A stretch of DNA of 64,000 bases from JADLGL01 sp050184415 (GCA_050184415.1 JBFXAJ010000005.1:1-64000); one strand, 5' to 3'. Positions 1 to 8,800 are shown, counted from the stretch's first letter. Translations and numbers: made by a program. The notes: generated from the letters alone by a model not told the origin.

Positions 1-307
1 CGGCGAGGAAGACGCCCAGCTCGACGCTCCACGCGCAGAGGCCGGCAAGGACCAGGAGCAGGACACGGCTGAGTCCCTGCGTCCGCACGTTGAACGAGAA
101 GGCGAAGGCGAGCACGGCCACCGGGATCGCGATGTAGTAGGGGATCCGTTCCTTAAGGCAGAGCGCGCACGGGATGTAGTGCCCGATCAGCTCGAAGCCC
201 CAGGCGCCGGCGATGGTCGCGACGGCGCCAAGGAGCACGAGGCCGGTGGCGAGCGTGAGCCGGTCGATCGCCCGGCGCTGCGGCATTTCCTCGATCTGGA
301 CGGTCAT
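1..307 (-). CDS. dsbB: DsbB-family disulfide bond formation protein (partial, 3' end outside window)
   Basis: Translating the minus strand from the ATG at 307 gives about 102 residues running off the window edge. The piece shows a first membrane helix (about residues 20-40), then a C-A-L-C motif at residues 47-50 followed by L-K-E-R and two further hydrophobic stretches. The CxxC just after the first helix, followed by the helix-breaking basic residues, is the quinone-proximal cysteine pair of DsbB, the inner-membrane protein that reoxidises periplasmic DsbA. The second periplasmic cysteine pair would lie beyond the window. The family call is firm for the part visible; whether the gene is intact cannot be seen. 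Confidence 0.8.
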   Translation of the reverse strand, partial: MTVQIEEMPQRRAIDRLTLATGLVLLGAVATIAGAWGFELIGHYIPCALCLKERIPYYIAIPVAVLAFAFSFNVRTQGLSRVLLLVLAGLCAWSVELGVFLA

Positions 308-474
308 CGGTACACCGGCACTTACGGAACCCGCGCGATCAATAGCGCGGCAATGGTGGTGAAAACGAGCCCTCCGGCTGTCGCAGCCGCTTCACGAAGT
401 GGTGCAGCCGCGTCCGCGGAGCACCGGGGCCGATTGTTGACCATCGGAGGCGGTGCCTGTAGTCCCGGCCGGCG

Positions 475-561
475 GCCCCTGTGGCGGAATCGGTAGACGC
501 GGCAGACTCAAAATCTGTTGCCGGCAACGGCGTGCCCGTTCGACCCGGGCCAGGGGCACCA
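475..561 (+). tRNA. tRNA-Leu (anticodon CAA)
   Basis: The acceptor stem GCCCCTG (475-481) pairs with CAGGGGC (551-557), followed by discriminator A and an encoded CCA (559-561). The anticodon loop CTCAAAA places CAA at the anticodon, reading UUG. A long variable arm between the anticodon and T arms and the TTCGACCCG T-loop are those of a class II leucine tRNA. Confidence 0.95.
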
Positions 562-732
562 TCCAAAATCCAAGACAAGTCGCCACCGCGGCCGCCTCGC
601 GGGGAGCGAAGCGCGGGCGGTTGCACGAAACTTGCGGCAGCCATGTCGATTTGGCCCCAACCCGTTCGTCGTGTTTTCGAGCGGGTTTGATCGGCCATGG
701 TGGCAGTCCCGCCGTTTGACAGGGGATACTCC

Positions 733-1533
733 ATGAGCATTGCCACATCCAAGGACGGCACCCGGATCGGCTACGACAAGGTCGGCAAGGGCCCGGCCCT
801 CATCGTCGTCACGGGCGCCACGGGCTTTCGCGCCTTCGACGCCAATCTAGCCCCGCTGGCCGATCTCCTCGCCTCCGATTTCACGGTGATCAACTATGAC
901 CGGCGCGGGCGCGGGGAGAGCGGCAATACGCTACCCTATGCGCCCGAGCGCGAGATCGAGGACATCGCCGCCCTCGTCGACATTGCCGGCGGACGCGCGT
1001 CGCTGCTCGGCTTCTCCTCCGGCTCCGTGGTGGCCCTAGAGGCGGCGGCCGCCGGGCTGCCGATCGACAAGCTCGTGATGTACGAGCCGCCCTTCGTCCT
1101 GCCGGGAGCCCCGTTCACCCCGCCGCCAGCGGACTATGTCGAGACACTCGACCGCTTCACGGCCGCCGGCGATCCCGGCGGAGCGGCGGCCTATTTCATG
1201 AGCACCGTCGGCATGCCGCCGGAGGCGATCGAAGGCGCCAAGCAGAGCCCGATCTGGCCGATCATGGAGAGCGTCGGCCCGACCATCGCCTATGACGGCC
1301 GCTTCATGTTCAACGCCTACTACACCGCCGGACGGTTTCCCGACCGCTGGCAGAAGGCGACGCTGCCGGTGCTGGTCGTCAGCGGCGACGCCTCGTTCCC
1401 GTTCATGCCGATGGCCGCCGATGCGGTTGCGGCCGTGCTTCCGAACGCGAGCCGCAAGGTGCTTCCCGGCGAGGGTCATGGCCCGCAGCCGTCGGTCTTT
1501 GCGCCGGTACTGAGGGCGTTCCTGGGTTCGTAA
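733..1533 (+). CDS. alpha/beta-hydrolase family protein
   Basis: The product is 266 residues from the ATG at 733, chosen over an upstream ATG at 697 because a purine-rich AGGGG lies just before it and family N-termini begin at this point. It shows the strand-rich start, a G-F-S-S-G nucleophile elbow (Ser95) and a C-terminal G-E-G-H (His249), giving Ser and His of the usual catalytic triad. There is no signal peptide, so it should act in the cytoplasm. Proteins of this branch are hydrolases or esterases of unassigned substrate. It stands alone between tRNA-Leu and a secreted protein gene, so the context gives no further hint. Confidence 0.8.
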   Translation: MSIATSKDGTRIGYDKVGKGPALIVVTGATGFRAFDANLAPLADLLASDFTVINYDRRGRGESGNTLPYAPEREIEDIAALVDIAGGRASLLGFSSGSVVALEAAAAGLPIDKLVMYEPPFVLPGAPFTPPPADYVETLDRFTAAGDPGGAAAYFMSTVGMPPEAIEGAKQSPIWPIMESVGPTIAYDGRFMFNAYYTAGRFPDRWQKATLPVLVVSGDASFPFMPMAADAVAAVLPNASRKVLPGEGHGPQPSVFAPVLRAFLGS

Positions 1534-1652
1534 AGGCGCCCCCCAGCCGACATTGCCGATAGCCCCAGCCTATCGCGATGATTGAGTGATGTTGCTCTGC
1601 AACTCGGTCACCTTGTCGAGGTCCGAACAATCAACGGGAGGAGACTATCTCG

Positions 1653-2156
1653 ATGAGAAAGCTTGCAGGCATCATCGCGGGAGCCGGGCTCTCGCTCACG
1701 GTCGTCGGCGCCGCGCTGGCGCAGCAGGAGCCGGGGCGGGTCGGAGGCGGCCCGCCCGAGGACTTCACGATCGAGGTGGCGTTCGCCGCCGATCGGACGA
1801 TGACGGTTTCGCAGACCGAGATCCGCCTCGCCCAGGGCGGCTACTACCGCCTCAATTTGATCTGCCCTTCGGGCGTCGTGAACGAGGCGGGCGTCACGTT
1901 CCAGGCACCGGAATTCCTGCAGAACATGCACATCCGCATCGTCAGCGTGAGCGAGCTCAATGGCGGCTTCCAGGACGTCAACGAGATCAACTTCCACATG
2001 CAGGGCCTGAACCTCCGCCAGATCGACTGCGAAGGGTTGGGCATGGCCGCTCGCATCAGCTTCCATCCGATGCGGACCGGCGAGTTCCCCTTCACCATCA
2101 TCGACGACACGGTCCAGCCCAACGTCGAGGTGACCGGCGTCTTCATCGTCGAATAG
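1653..2156 (+). CDS. secreted small protein, paralogue of 8276-8734 (possibly cupredoxin-like)
   Basis: This is a 167-residue protein with a clear Sec signal peptide ending at A-L-A-Q (residue 24) and a GGGAGGAG-type ribosome binding site upstream. The mature part carries GGYYRLNLICP (Cys71), a PEFLQN segment, a second cysteine at 126 and the sequence SFHPM near 136-140. All of these recur in the protein encoded at 8276-8734, so the two are paralogues. The pattern of beta strands with a GYYR strand and a PEF element resembles cupredoxin-like proteins, but I do not see a complete His-Cys-His-Met copper site, so metal binding is inference. The two conserved cysteines could form a disulfide. Function unknown. 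Confidence 0.75.
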   Translation: MRKLAGIIAGAGLSLTVVGAALAQQEPGRVGGGPPEDFTIEVAFAADRTMTVSQTEIRLAQGGYYRLNLICPSGVVNEAGVTFQAPEFLQNMHIRIVSVSELNGGFQDVNEINFHMQGLNLRQIDCEGLGMAARISFHPMRTGEFPFTIIDDTVQPNVEVTGVFIVE

Positions 2157-2165
2157 CGCCCCTTC

Positions 2166-2197
2166 GGCGGTGGCGGTTCTCGCGAGCCGCTACCGCC
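2166..2197. terminator. bidirectional hairpin between convergent genes
   Basis: GGCGGTGGCGG at 2166-2176 pairs with CCGCTACCGCC at 2187-2197 over 11 positions (one G-T) around a 10-base loop. It lies just after a plus-strand stop and before a minus-strand stop. There is no T tract, as is usual in GC-rich alphaproteobacteria. Confidence 0.5.
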
Positions 2198-2239
2198 GGA
2201 CGCTCGGCACCCTCGCCGAGCTGGTGGCTTGTGTGCCGG

Positions 2240-2644
2240 TCAGGCCTTCCCTCCGGCCGCCGAGGTGGCGATCATCTGCCGGAGCACGTCGAGGTCGATG
2301 TCGCTCAGCTTGTTGACGTAGAGGCAGCCCTTGCCGGTCTCGTGCTTGCCGAGTTTCGCGAGCATCGGGCTCACGGCGTCGAGGCTCCGGAAATAGAGCA
2401 CCAGCTTCGCCTTGCGCGGCGAGAAGCCGACCTTGAACCAGTCGCCGCTGCGGCCGCTTTCATAGTCGTAATGGGCGTCGCCATAGCCGATGATCGACGG
2501 CCCCCACATACGCGGCGCTTCGCCCGTCACCTCGCGCATGATCGCATCGACGGTCCGGGCATCGTCGCGCCGCCGGTCGCTCTCGACGGCGTCGATGAAG
2601 GCAGACACGTCGACGGTCGTGGGCTTGGTCTTGTTCTCGGCCAT
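2240..2644 (-). CDS. DUF1801 (YdhG-like) domain protein
   Basis: The protein has 134 residues from ATG 2644. The central W-G-P-S-I-I-G-Y-G motif, the F-K-V-G-F-S-P-R-K segment and the following L-Y-F strand, then a G-K-G-C-L-Y-V segment, are the hallmarks of the DUF1801 family. These are small cytoplasmic proteins of unknown biochemical role. It is convergent with the preceding secreted-protein gene and divergent from the cytochrome P450 gene with about 200 bp between them, and appears to be monocistronic. Confidence 0.8.
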   Translation of the reverse strand: MAENKTKPTTVDVSAFIDAVESDRRRDDARTVDAIMREVTGEAPRMWGPSIIGYGDAHYDYESGRSGDWFKVGFSPRKAKLVLYFRSLDAVSPMLAKLGKHETGKGCLYVNKLSDIDLDVLRQMIATSAAGGKA

Positions 2645-2852
2645 TCGGGCTCCAGGGCTCGTGTGCCGAACATACGTCGCCGGCGCTCGCCGCGCCTAGA
2701 GGTTCGTCCGGGTCCGGGATTCCGGCCGGCCCTTTCGCGTCCCGATTTGCGACCGGGTGTGTGCTCCGCGGCACAGCAATGCGTGGATGAATCGAGGGAA
2801 TTGTGGTTACTAGGAACCCTCGCCGACCTGACAGCAAAGGAGGGCGAGCCCG

Positions 2853-4247
2853 ATGGCGTCCGCAGCCGCTCTTGTCATTCCCGCCCATGTCACGCCGCCG
2901 GCAGCCCAGCTCCCGGTGCTCCGCTATCTGCGCACGGTGGTACGCAATCCGCTCGAAGTGTGGCCCGAGGCGATCTACCACCAGAAGACCTATGTCGAGC
3001 GCTTCCTCGGCCGCGAGACGCTGTTCGTGATGGATCCGGACCTCATCCACCAGATAATGGTGGTCGAGCCGGAGAAATACCTGAAGTCGGTGATGATGCA
3101 GCGCCTGCTCGCGCCGGCGCTCGGCTCCGGCATGGTCACCTCCGACGGCGCGCAATGGCGGCGCCAGCGGCGGATCGTGGCGCCGATGTTCCGCCCCGGC
3201 GAGGTCTCGCTCTTCGTGCCGGAGATGCTGGCGGCCGGCGATCGCGAGGCGGCGCGCCTGTCGGCGATGGCGGACGGGACCGAGATCTCGCTGAACTTCG
3301 AGATGATGCGGACGACGTTCGACATCGTCGCCGAGACGATCCTCTCGGGCGCCGACCGCTTCGACGTCGCAAGGCTCGCCGGCGCCATCGACACTTATCT
3401 CGGAGCGACCGGCTGGGTCGTGGCGCTCGCCCAGATCGGCCTGCCCGAACGCTTCCCCTATCCAGGACGCCGCAAGGTGATGGCGGCGCGCGACTACCTG
3501 CGCAAAGTCACCGGCGACCTCGTCGCCGAGCGGCGCCGCTCCGGCGAGCACCGCGGCGATCTCATCCAGGCGCTGATCGACGCGCGAGACGAGGAAAACG
3601 GCGAGCAGATGAACGACACGGAGATCGTCGACAATCTCCTGACCTTCATCACCGCCGGCCACGAGACCACTGCGCTGGCGCTGACCTGGACCTTCTATCT
3701 CCTCAGCCTCCATCCTGAGATCGAGGCGAAGGTGCTCGCCGAGATCGAGGCCGCCGGCGGCGCGGACGGCATCACGGCCGAGGGCGTTGCCCGTCTCTCC
3801 TACACCCGCCAGGTCCTGTCGGAAGCGCTGCGGCTCTATCCGGCGGCGCCGACGCTGCTGCGGACGCCGATCGCGGACACGACCATCGCCGGCCATCGCG
3901 TGACCTCGAAGAGCCAGGTCTTCATCCCGATCTACGCCATCCATCGCCACACGCTGCTGTGGGACGACCCGCACCGTTTCGATCCCGACCGGTTCACGCC
4001 GGAGGCGCAGAAGGCGCGGCACCGTCACGCCTACATGCCGTTCGGCGCCGGCCCGCGGATCTGCATCGGCATGGGGTTTGCGCTCCTCGAGGCTGCGGCC
4101 CTCGTGGCGAAACTCCTGCCGCGCTTCCGGTTCGATGCGTCGGCGGCAACGCCGATTCCGGTGGCGCAGGTCACGCTCCGGCCGCGCGGCGGCATGCCGG
4201 CTATCCTCAGCCGGCGTCCGCTGTCGTCGGCACGCAGGGCCGCGTAG
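2853..4247 (+). CDS. cytochrome P450
   Basis: The protein has 464 residues and starts at ATG 2853 behind a strong AAGGAGGGCGAG site. The I-helix oxygen-activation motif ITAGHETTA lies near residues 265-273, the K-helix E-x-x-R (EALR) near 324-327, and the heme-binding loop FGAGPRICIG at 397-406 with the axial thiolate Cys404. The length and the absence of an N-terminal anchor indicate a soluble class I enzyme that needs ferredoxin and reductase partners. None is encoded nearby. The loop resembles the CYP4/CYP102-like bacterial P450s often active on fatty acids or alkanes, but the substrate cannot be read from sequence. Confidence 0.93.
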   Translation: MASAAALVIPAHVTPPAAQLPVLRYLRTVVRNPLEVWPEAIYHQKTYVERFLGRETLFVMDPDLIHQIMVVEPEKYLKSVMMQRLLAPALGSGMVTSDGAQWRRQRRIVAPMFRPGEVSLFVPEMLAAGDREAARLSAMADGTEISLNFEMMRTTFDIVAETILSGADRFDVARLAGAIDTYLGATGWVVALAQIGLPERFPYPGRRKVMAARDYLRKVTGDLVAERRRSGEHRGDLIQALIDARDEENGEQMNDTEIVDNLLTFITAGHETTALALTWTFYLLSLHPEIEAKVLAEIEAAGGADGITAEGVARLSYTRQVLSEALRLYPAAPTLLRTPIADTTIAGHRVTSKSQVFIPIYAIHRHTLLWDDPHRFDPDRFTPEAQKARHRHAYMPFGAGPRICIGMGFALLEAAALVAKLLPRFRFDASAATPIPVAQVTLRPRGGMPAILSRRPLSSARRAA

Positions 4248-4263
4248 AGAGGGCTTTCTGCCG

Positions 4264-4647
4264 CTAGTGCGCGGCGGGCTGCCAGAGCTCGATCGGGTTG
4301 CCCGACGGATCGTCCAGGATCGCGAGCGCGCCGGCAGGTCCGGTGACCGGATCGTTGCGGAATGTCACGCCGAGACCCTTGAGGCGCGCGACCTCGGCGG
4401 CGATGTCCGGGACGGTGATCATCACCCTGTTCCAGCCGCCGGGCGCCTGGTGGGTACCGTCCGGCAGCGGCTTGCCGCCGGCGCTGTGCGGATCGCTGAG
4501 GAGGAGCTTCAGCTCCCCCTTCTGCACGGCGGCGAAGACCGGCGTCTGGACGTCGAGATCGAAACCCAGCGGGCCGGTGTAGAAGGCGACCGCTGCCGGG
4601 ATATCAGCAACGATGATGCGCACGGAGATCATGGGCTCAGTCCCCAT
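4264..4647 (-). CDS. VOC-family (glyoxalase/bleomycin resistance-like) protein
   Basis: The product has 127 residues, or 122 if translation begins at the internal ATG (4632) that opens the conserved MISVRIIV strand. The two beta-alpha-beta-beta-beta halves of a vicinal oxygen chelate domain are visible: I-V-A-D-I-P-A-A-V-A-F-Y near the start and V-P-D-I-A-A-E-V-A-R-L about 75 residues later, ending in D-P-S-G-N-P-I-E-L-W. The final glutamate is the usual metal ligand. The gene overlaps the end of the membrane-protein remnant upstream, suggesting they were once co-transcribed. The substrate is unknown. Confidence 0.85.
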   Translation of the reverse strand: MGTEPMISVRIIVADIPAAVAFYTGPLGFDLDVQTPVFAAVQKGELKLLLSDPHSAGGKPLPDGTHQAPGGWNRVMITVPDIAAEVARLKGLGVTFRNDPVTGPAGALAILDDPSGNPIELWQPAAH

Positions 4648-4968
4648 TTCTGCGTAGTACCGATGACGGCGGAGACCGCCAGAATGACAGCAATTGCGAG
4701 ATCGGTCACCAGCGCGATCGTCTCCACCCTGGTCCGGCCGGTGTTGGTGATGTGCTCGATGCCGGCGAGGCCGTAGAAAATGGCGCCGTAGATGGCCATC
4801 GGCACGATGAAGCTCGGCCAGGCGAGGACCGCCGCGCCGGCGACCCCGGCCGCGATATTGGCATAGCCGAGCTCAGTGACGATCTTGAGCCGCTTCCGGA
4901 TCCCTGATGCTGAAGACCCGCTGGGCCGTGAACTCCGGCCGGATCGCAATCACTGGAAGGACCACCAT
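4629..4968 (-). pseudogene. DUF6790-like membrane protein with a frameshift
   Basis: The 3' part, in frame from about 4889 down to 4629, encodes KIVTELGYANIAAG followed by membrane segments. The 5' part is in a different frame: from ATG 4968 it reads MVVLPVIAIRPEFTAQRVFS, then IRDPEA, and hits a stop at 4873. Joining the two near 4889-4897 restores the continuous F-T-A...F.I.D-P-E-A...K-I-V-T-E-L-G-Y pattern I recall for DUF6790-type four-helix membrane proteins. A one-base gain or two-base loss would explain the break. This is either a genuine pseudogene or an assembly error. The 5' end of the original gene is not certain. Confidence 0.5.
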
Positions 4969-5078
4969 GGGTCCCAGCACCGCCTTCAAGTAAACATCTC
5001 GCCCCCCAAGGCTTGCTGCATTGGGGAGACTGGTTGTCCGTCGCGCCGCGATCGAGTCCGCTTGGAGCCAGGTCCGAA

Positions 5079-6185
5079 CTACGTGGAAACCCGGTTCAGT
5101 GCCGCGATGATCGCCTGGCCCATCTCCGTGGTGCCGACCTTCGTCATGCCGTCGGTGTAGATGTCGGCGGTCCGGAAGCCGGCATCGAGCGTCGCTGCGA
5201 TCGCGCGGTCGATAAGCTCGGCCTCGGCGATCATGTTGAACGAGTAGCGGAGCGCCATGCCGAGCGAGGCGATCATCGCGATCGGGTTGGCGACGCCCTT
5301 GCCCGCGATGTCCGGCGCGGAGCCGTGGACCGGCTCGTAGAGCGATTTCCGCCGGCCCGACGCTTCCGGGGCGCCGAGCGAGGCCGAAGGGAGCATGCCG
5401 AGGGAGCCGGTCAGCATCGCCGCGACGTCGGACAGCATGTCGCCGAAGAGGTTGTCGGTGACGATGACGTCGAACTGCTTCGGCCAGCGGACGAGCTGCA
5501 TGCCACCGGCGTCGGCCAGCATGTGCTCGAGCCTGACGTCCGGATACTCGGCCGCGTGCACGGCGGTGACGACCTCGTTCCAGAGCACGCCGGACCGCAT
5601 GACGTTGCGTTTGTCCATCGACGTCACCTTGCCCTGGCGGGTCCGGGCGAGGTCGAAGGCGACGCGGGCGATGCGCTCGATCTCGTAGGTCTCGTAGACC
5701 TGCGTGTCGACGCCGCGCTTCTGGCCGTTGCCGAGATCGACGATCTCCTTCGGCTGGCCGAAATAGACGCCGCCGGTGAGCTCACGGACGATCAGGATGT
5801 CGAGGCCTTCGACCACCTCGGGCTTCAGAGACGACGCCGACGCGAGGGCGGGGTAGCAGATCGCGGGGCGGAGATTGGCGAACAGCCCGAGGTCTTTCCG
5901 CAGCCTGAGGAGACCCGCCTCCGGACGGACCTCGTAGGGCACCTTCTCCCATTTCGGGCCGCCGACCGCGCCGAAAAGCACCGCATCGGCGGCATGCGCC
6001 AACTCCATGTCGGGCTCGGAAATTGCTTCGCCGCTCACGTCGAAGGCCGACCCGCCGACGAGGCCCTCCTCGACCTCGAAGCCGGCGCCGCGGGCGTTGA
6101 GCCAGCCGATGACGGCACGGGCTTCGCGCATGATTTCCTGGCCGATGCCGTCGCCGGGAAGGAGGAGGAGCTTGCGGGAGGGCAT
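5079..6185 (-). CDS. leuB: 3-isopropylmalate dehydrogenase
   Basis: The 368-residue protein from ATG 6185 has the family's usual length; the open frame continues upstream, but MPSRKLLLLPGDGIGQEIM is the natural N-terminus. The isopropylmalate dehydrogenase signatures are visible: DNLFGDMLSD (metal-binding aspartates), YEPVHGSAPDIAGKG (NAD-binding loop) and N-P-I-A-M-I-A-S. The enzyme oxidatively decarboxylates 3-isopropylmalate in the third step of leucine biosynthesis in the cytoplasm. The leuCD genes are not in the window. It is divergent from the carbonic anhydrase gene. Confidence 0.95.
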   Translation of the reverse strand: MPSRKLLLLPGDGIGQEIMREARAVIGWLNARGAGFEVEEGLVGGSAFDVSGEAISEPDMELAHAADAVLFGAVGGPKWEKVPYEVRPEAGLLRLRKDLGLFANLRPAICYPALASASSLKPEVVEGLDILIVRELTGGVYFGQPKEIVDLGNGQKRGVDTQVYETYEIERIARVAFDLARTRQGKVTSMDKRNVMRSGVLWNEVVTAVHAAEYPDVRLEHMLADAGGMQLVRWPKQFDVIVTDNLFGDMLSDVAAMLTGSLGMLPSASLGAPEASGRRKSLYEPVHGSAPDIAGKGVANPIAMIASLGMALRYSFNMIAEAELIDRAIAATLDAGFRTADIYTDGMTKVGTTEMGQAIIAALNRVST

Positions 6186-6439
6186 TGGGCCTCGCGGGTT
6201 TCGGAGATTGCGCGCGTCTCCGTAGCCGTCCCAGCATGGCCGTTCAAGCGTCACGGGCGCGGCCAGTCCTCGCGCCCCTGGACCGACGACGGGGCCGGCA
6301 CGGCACCTTGCCGGCGGCGCCGGCTCCCCGTTCCGGGGATACCGCAAGGCGTCGCGGCGTGGTCGATGCCTGCTTCAGGCCGCGCCTCGTGCTTCAGCCC
6401 GCCCAGTCCGGTAGAACCCATCTGCACGCAGAGGAAGAA

Positions 6440-7195
6440 ATGGTCACGAAAACCCTTCGCCTGTCGGTCCTCACGCTCCTCGCGGGCGCGTCCCTGCTGT
6501 CGCCGCTCGCGGCCCAGGAAGGCGACGGCGCTCCGTTCGGCTATCAGGGGGAGATCGGTCCCGCGCATTGGGGCGAGCTCGACGAGGCCTATGAAGCCTG
6601 CGCGGTAGGGCTCCGGCAGTCCCCGATCGACATTCCCGGCGACGCGCCGCTGTCGACGGTGGACCTCGCCTTCAACTACCAGCCATCAGCGATCAACGTC
6701 GTGAACAACGGCCTCACCATCCAGGTGAACTACGATCCGGGCAGCACGATTATCGTGGACGGCAAGGCCTACGCCGTCGCGCAGTTCCACTTCCACGTGC
6801 CGAGCGAGCACACGATCGACGGCGTCTACGCGCCGATCGAGATGCACGTCGTCCATGTGGCGGACGACGGCGCGCTCGCGGTGGTCGGCTTCCTGTTCGA
6901 CTTCGCGGACGAGGACAATCCGTTCCTCGCCCGGTTCTGGGGCGACGCTCCCGCGGCCGGCGAGACCGCCACCGTTCCCGGCGAGATCAACGTTGCGGAC
7001 GCGTTCGACGCGGCCGGCGGAAAATACAGCTACACCGGCTCGCTCACCACGCCGCCCTGCAGCGAAGGCGTGTCGTGGTTCGTCATGGCCGATCACCTCG
7101 CCGTCTCGCGCGACCAGGTCGCGGAGTATGTCGACCTCCTCGGCATGAACGCCCGCCCGACCCAGCCGCTGAACGAGCGGGCGATCGGCGGCTAG
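6440..7195 (+). CDS. periplasmic alpha-class carbonic anhydrase
   Basis: The product has 251 residues from ATG 6440, preceded by GAGGAAG. The open frame extends upstream, but a Sec signal peptide (MVTKTLRLSV to LAAQ, about residue 26) fixes this start. Zinc ligands are visible as F-H-F-H (His117, His119) and E-M-H-V-V-H (His136). SPIDI at 61-65 and TTPPCSEGV near 200 are alpha-CA landmarks, and Cys54 with the Cys of TTPPC would form the usual disulfide. It catalyses CO2/bicarbonate interconversion in the periplasm. The gene precedes the pentapeptide-repeat cluster by about 220 bp. Confidence 0.93.
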   Translation: MVTKTLRLSVLTLLAGASLLSPLAAQEGDGAPFGYQGEIGPAHWGELDEAYEACAVGLRQSPIDIPGDAPLSTVDLAFNYQPSAINVVNNGLTIQVNYDPGSTIIVDGKAYAVAQFHFHVPSEHTIDGVYAPIEMHVVHVADDGALAVVGFLFDFADEDNPFLARFWGDAPAAGETATVPGEINVADAFDAAGGKYSYTGSLTTPPCSEGVSWFVMADHLAVSRDQVAEYVDLLGMNARPTQPLNERAIGG

Positions 7196-7416
7196 CGTGG
7201 ATGAGGCTCCGCGCACGGAGGCCGGGCGGCGTGCGGGGGCGGGGCGCACCAAGCGGGCTGTGGGAGGCGATGCCCGCCGACCGAACGTCCTCTGGCGTTA
7301 GTTCAATTCGGTCCCTTTTCCGACACGCCCAAAAAGGACCTGAGCCGACTTTGCGGCTCCCGTCTGCTATGCTGAAGGACGACACGGAAACTGCACGCAG
7401 CGGGGGAGGAAGCGCT

Positions 7417-8082
7417 GTGAATCGGTTTGTGACGGGTCTTCTCGCGCTGTTCGTGCTCTCGGTACCGGCCGCTGCATTCGATCCCGCGGCCGTCGCGACG
7501 CTCCTTGCCACCAAGAATTGCCTCGGCTGCGACCTGGTCGAGGCGGACCTCGCGGGCGCGGAGCTCGAGGGTGCCTTCATTCCCGACGTGAAGCTCGCGG
7601 GGGCCGATCTCACCGGCGCGAACATGATCCGCGCCTATCTCCTGTTCGGTCAGCTCATGGCGACGGATCTCACCGGCGCGGACCTCACCGACGCCAATCT
7701 CGAAACCGTCAACATGGCCGACGCGATCTTCGCCAATGCCGTGCTGGTCGACGCGTCGCTGATCAACAGTACGGCGAGCCGCGCCGTGTTCGACGGTGCG
7801 AACCTGACCGGTGCCAATCTCTCGCGGCTCAATCTCCGCGGCGGCAGCGCGGTCGGGGCGGATCTGTCGGGGACGACGCTGACCAACACGTCGTTCGGCA
7901 ATGCCAACCTGACCGGCGCCGTCCTTCGCGGCGCGATGATCGACCGGGCTTCGTTCTCCGGCACCAATCTCACCGATGCCGACCTGACCGGGGCGACGGT
8001 CACGGGCGTCGATTTCACGGTCGCCATCCTGTGCCGAACGACCATGCCGGACGGCACGGTGTCGAATGCCGGCTGTCCGTAG
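7417..8082 (+). CDS. secreted pentapeptide-repeat protein with cysteine caps (copy 1)
   Basis: The start is GTG 7417, seven bases after GGGGGAGGA, giving 221 residues with a Sec signal peptide ending near A-A-A-F (residue 21). The mature protein begins F-D-P-A-A, has C-L-G-C-D-L (Cys35/Cys38) and then about thirty A(D/N)LxG-type pentapeptides, which predict a right-handed quadrilateral beta helix. It ends with A-I-L-C-R-T-T-M-P-D-G...C-P (Cys206/Cys220). Two further genes (8801 and 9500) encode the same architecture. The cysteine pairs could cap the helix ends by disulfides in the periplasm. This is not a cytoplasmic Qnr/MfpA type, because of the signal peptide. Function unknown. Confidence 0.85.
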   Translation: MNRFVTGLLALFVLSVPAAAFDPAAVATLLATKNCLGCDLVEADLAGAELEGAFIPDVKLAGADLTGANMIRAYLLFGQLMATDLTGADLTDANLETVNMADAIFANAVLVDASLINSTASRAVFDGANLTGANLSRLNLRGGSAVGADLSGTTLTNTSFGNANLTGAVLRGAMIDRASFSGTNLTDADLTGATVTGVDFTVAILCRTTMPDGTVSNAGCP

Positions 8083-8275
8083 CTGTCCTGTCACCGATTT
8101 GGTGTAGATTGCCCGTCGCACATGGAGCGCGTCCTCGGAAGGGGGAACGCGTGCTTTTCCTTTGGCATGACAGAAATCGGTGCCGATCGGCCGCCGAAGC
8201 CGAAGAGATCGTGCCGCGTGGACGCCGACGCCTCACGCTCCGGGACGGACCCTAAAACCATTCTCGGAGGGTAAA

Positions 8276-8734
8276 TTGCTCAGGAAGCTCTTGACCGCCG
8301 GCGTCGCCGCAGCCGCCATCGCTGCCGTCGCCACACCTGTTCTCGCCCAGGAAATCATCCTCGGCGCGCCGCAGGACATGTTCATCAACGTCACCACCGG
8401 CACCGGCGGGGAGCCGGTCGTCGACGTCACCGAAGTCGTCCTCGCGCTCGGCGGCTACTATCGCTTCAACCTCGTCTGCCCCGACGCGCAGAACGACGAC
8501 ACCGGCTTCCATTTCGAGATGCCGGAGCTGCTCGCCAACGCCCATCTTCGCGTCATCAGCATCGGCGACATCGAAGTCTACATGCAGGGCATGAGCTTCC
8601 GCGCGATCGAATGCGACGAGGCCGGCGCCGCCCGGTTCTCGTTCCACCCGATGCGCCGCGGCGTCTACGAGATCTACATCCGCGACCACCTCGACCCGCC
8701 ACAGGAGGCGTTCGTCCAGGTCGTGGTCGAGTAG
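8276..8734 (+). CDS. secreted small protein, paralogue of 1653-2156
   Basis: The start appears to be TTG 8276, with TCGGAGGG ending five bases before it. The reading frame has no other start that would place the signal peptide (LLRKLLTAGV to VLAQ, residues 1-25) at the N-terminus. The product has 152 residues. It repeats the landmarks of the 1653-2156 protein: GGYYRFNLVCP (Cys68), MPELL, YMQG, I-E-C-D-E (Cys113) and SFHPMRRG. It sits between two pentapeptide-repeat genes in the same orientation, which suggests a shared role. A cupredoxin-like fold is plausible, but a complete metal site is not evident. Confidence 0.75.
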   Translation: MLRKLLTAGVAAAAIAAVATPVLAQEIILGAPQDMFINVTTGTGGEPVVDVTEVVLALGGYYRFNLVCPDAQNDDTGFHFEMPELLANAHLRVISIGDIEVYMQGMSFRAIECDEAGAARFSFHPMRRGVYEIYIRDHLDPPQEAFVQVVVE

Positions 8735-8752
8735 ACTCCACCATCACCGGGT

Positions 8753-8773
8753 AGCGGCGGCCGGGCCGCCGCT
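8753..8773. terminator. hairpin after the small secreted protein gene
   Basis: AGCGGCGGC at 8753-8761 pairs perfectly with GCCGCCGCT at 8765-8773 around a 3-base loop, 18 bases after the stop codon at 8734. No T tract follows, so it may only partly block read-through into the next pentapeptide gene. Confidence 0.45.
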
Positions 8774-8800
8774 GCCCCTTCCCGAACCGAGGATGTCGAG

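Noticed and set aside
2460..4028. A 522-residue minus-strand open frame over the cytochrome P450 gene
   Set aside because: It lacks any domain, whereas the plus strand contains the I-helix, ExxR and heme motifs of a P450.
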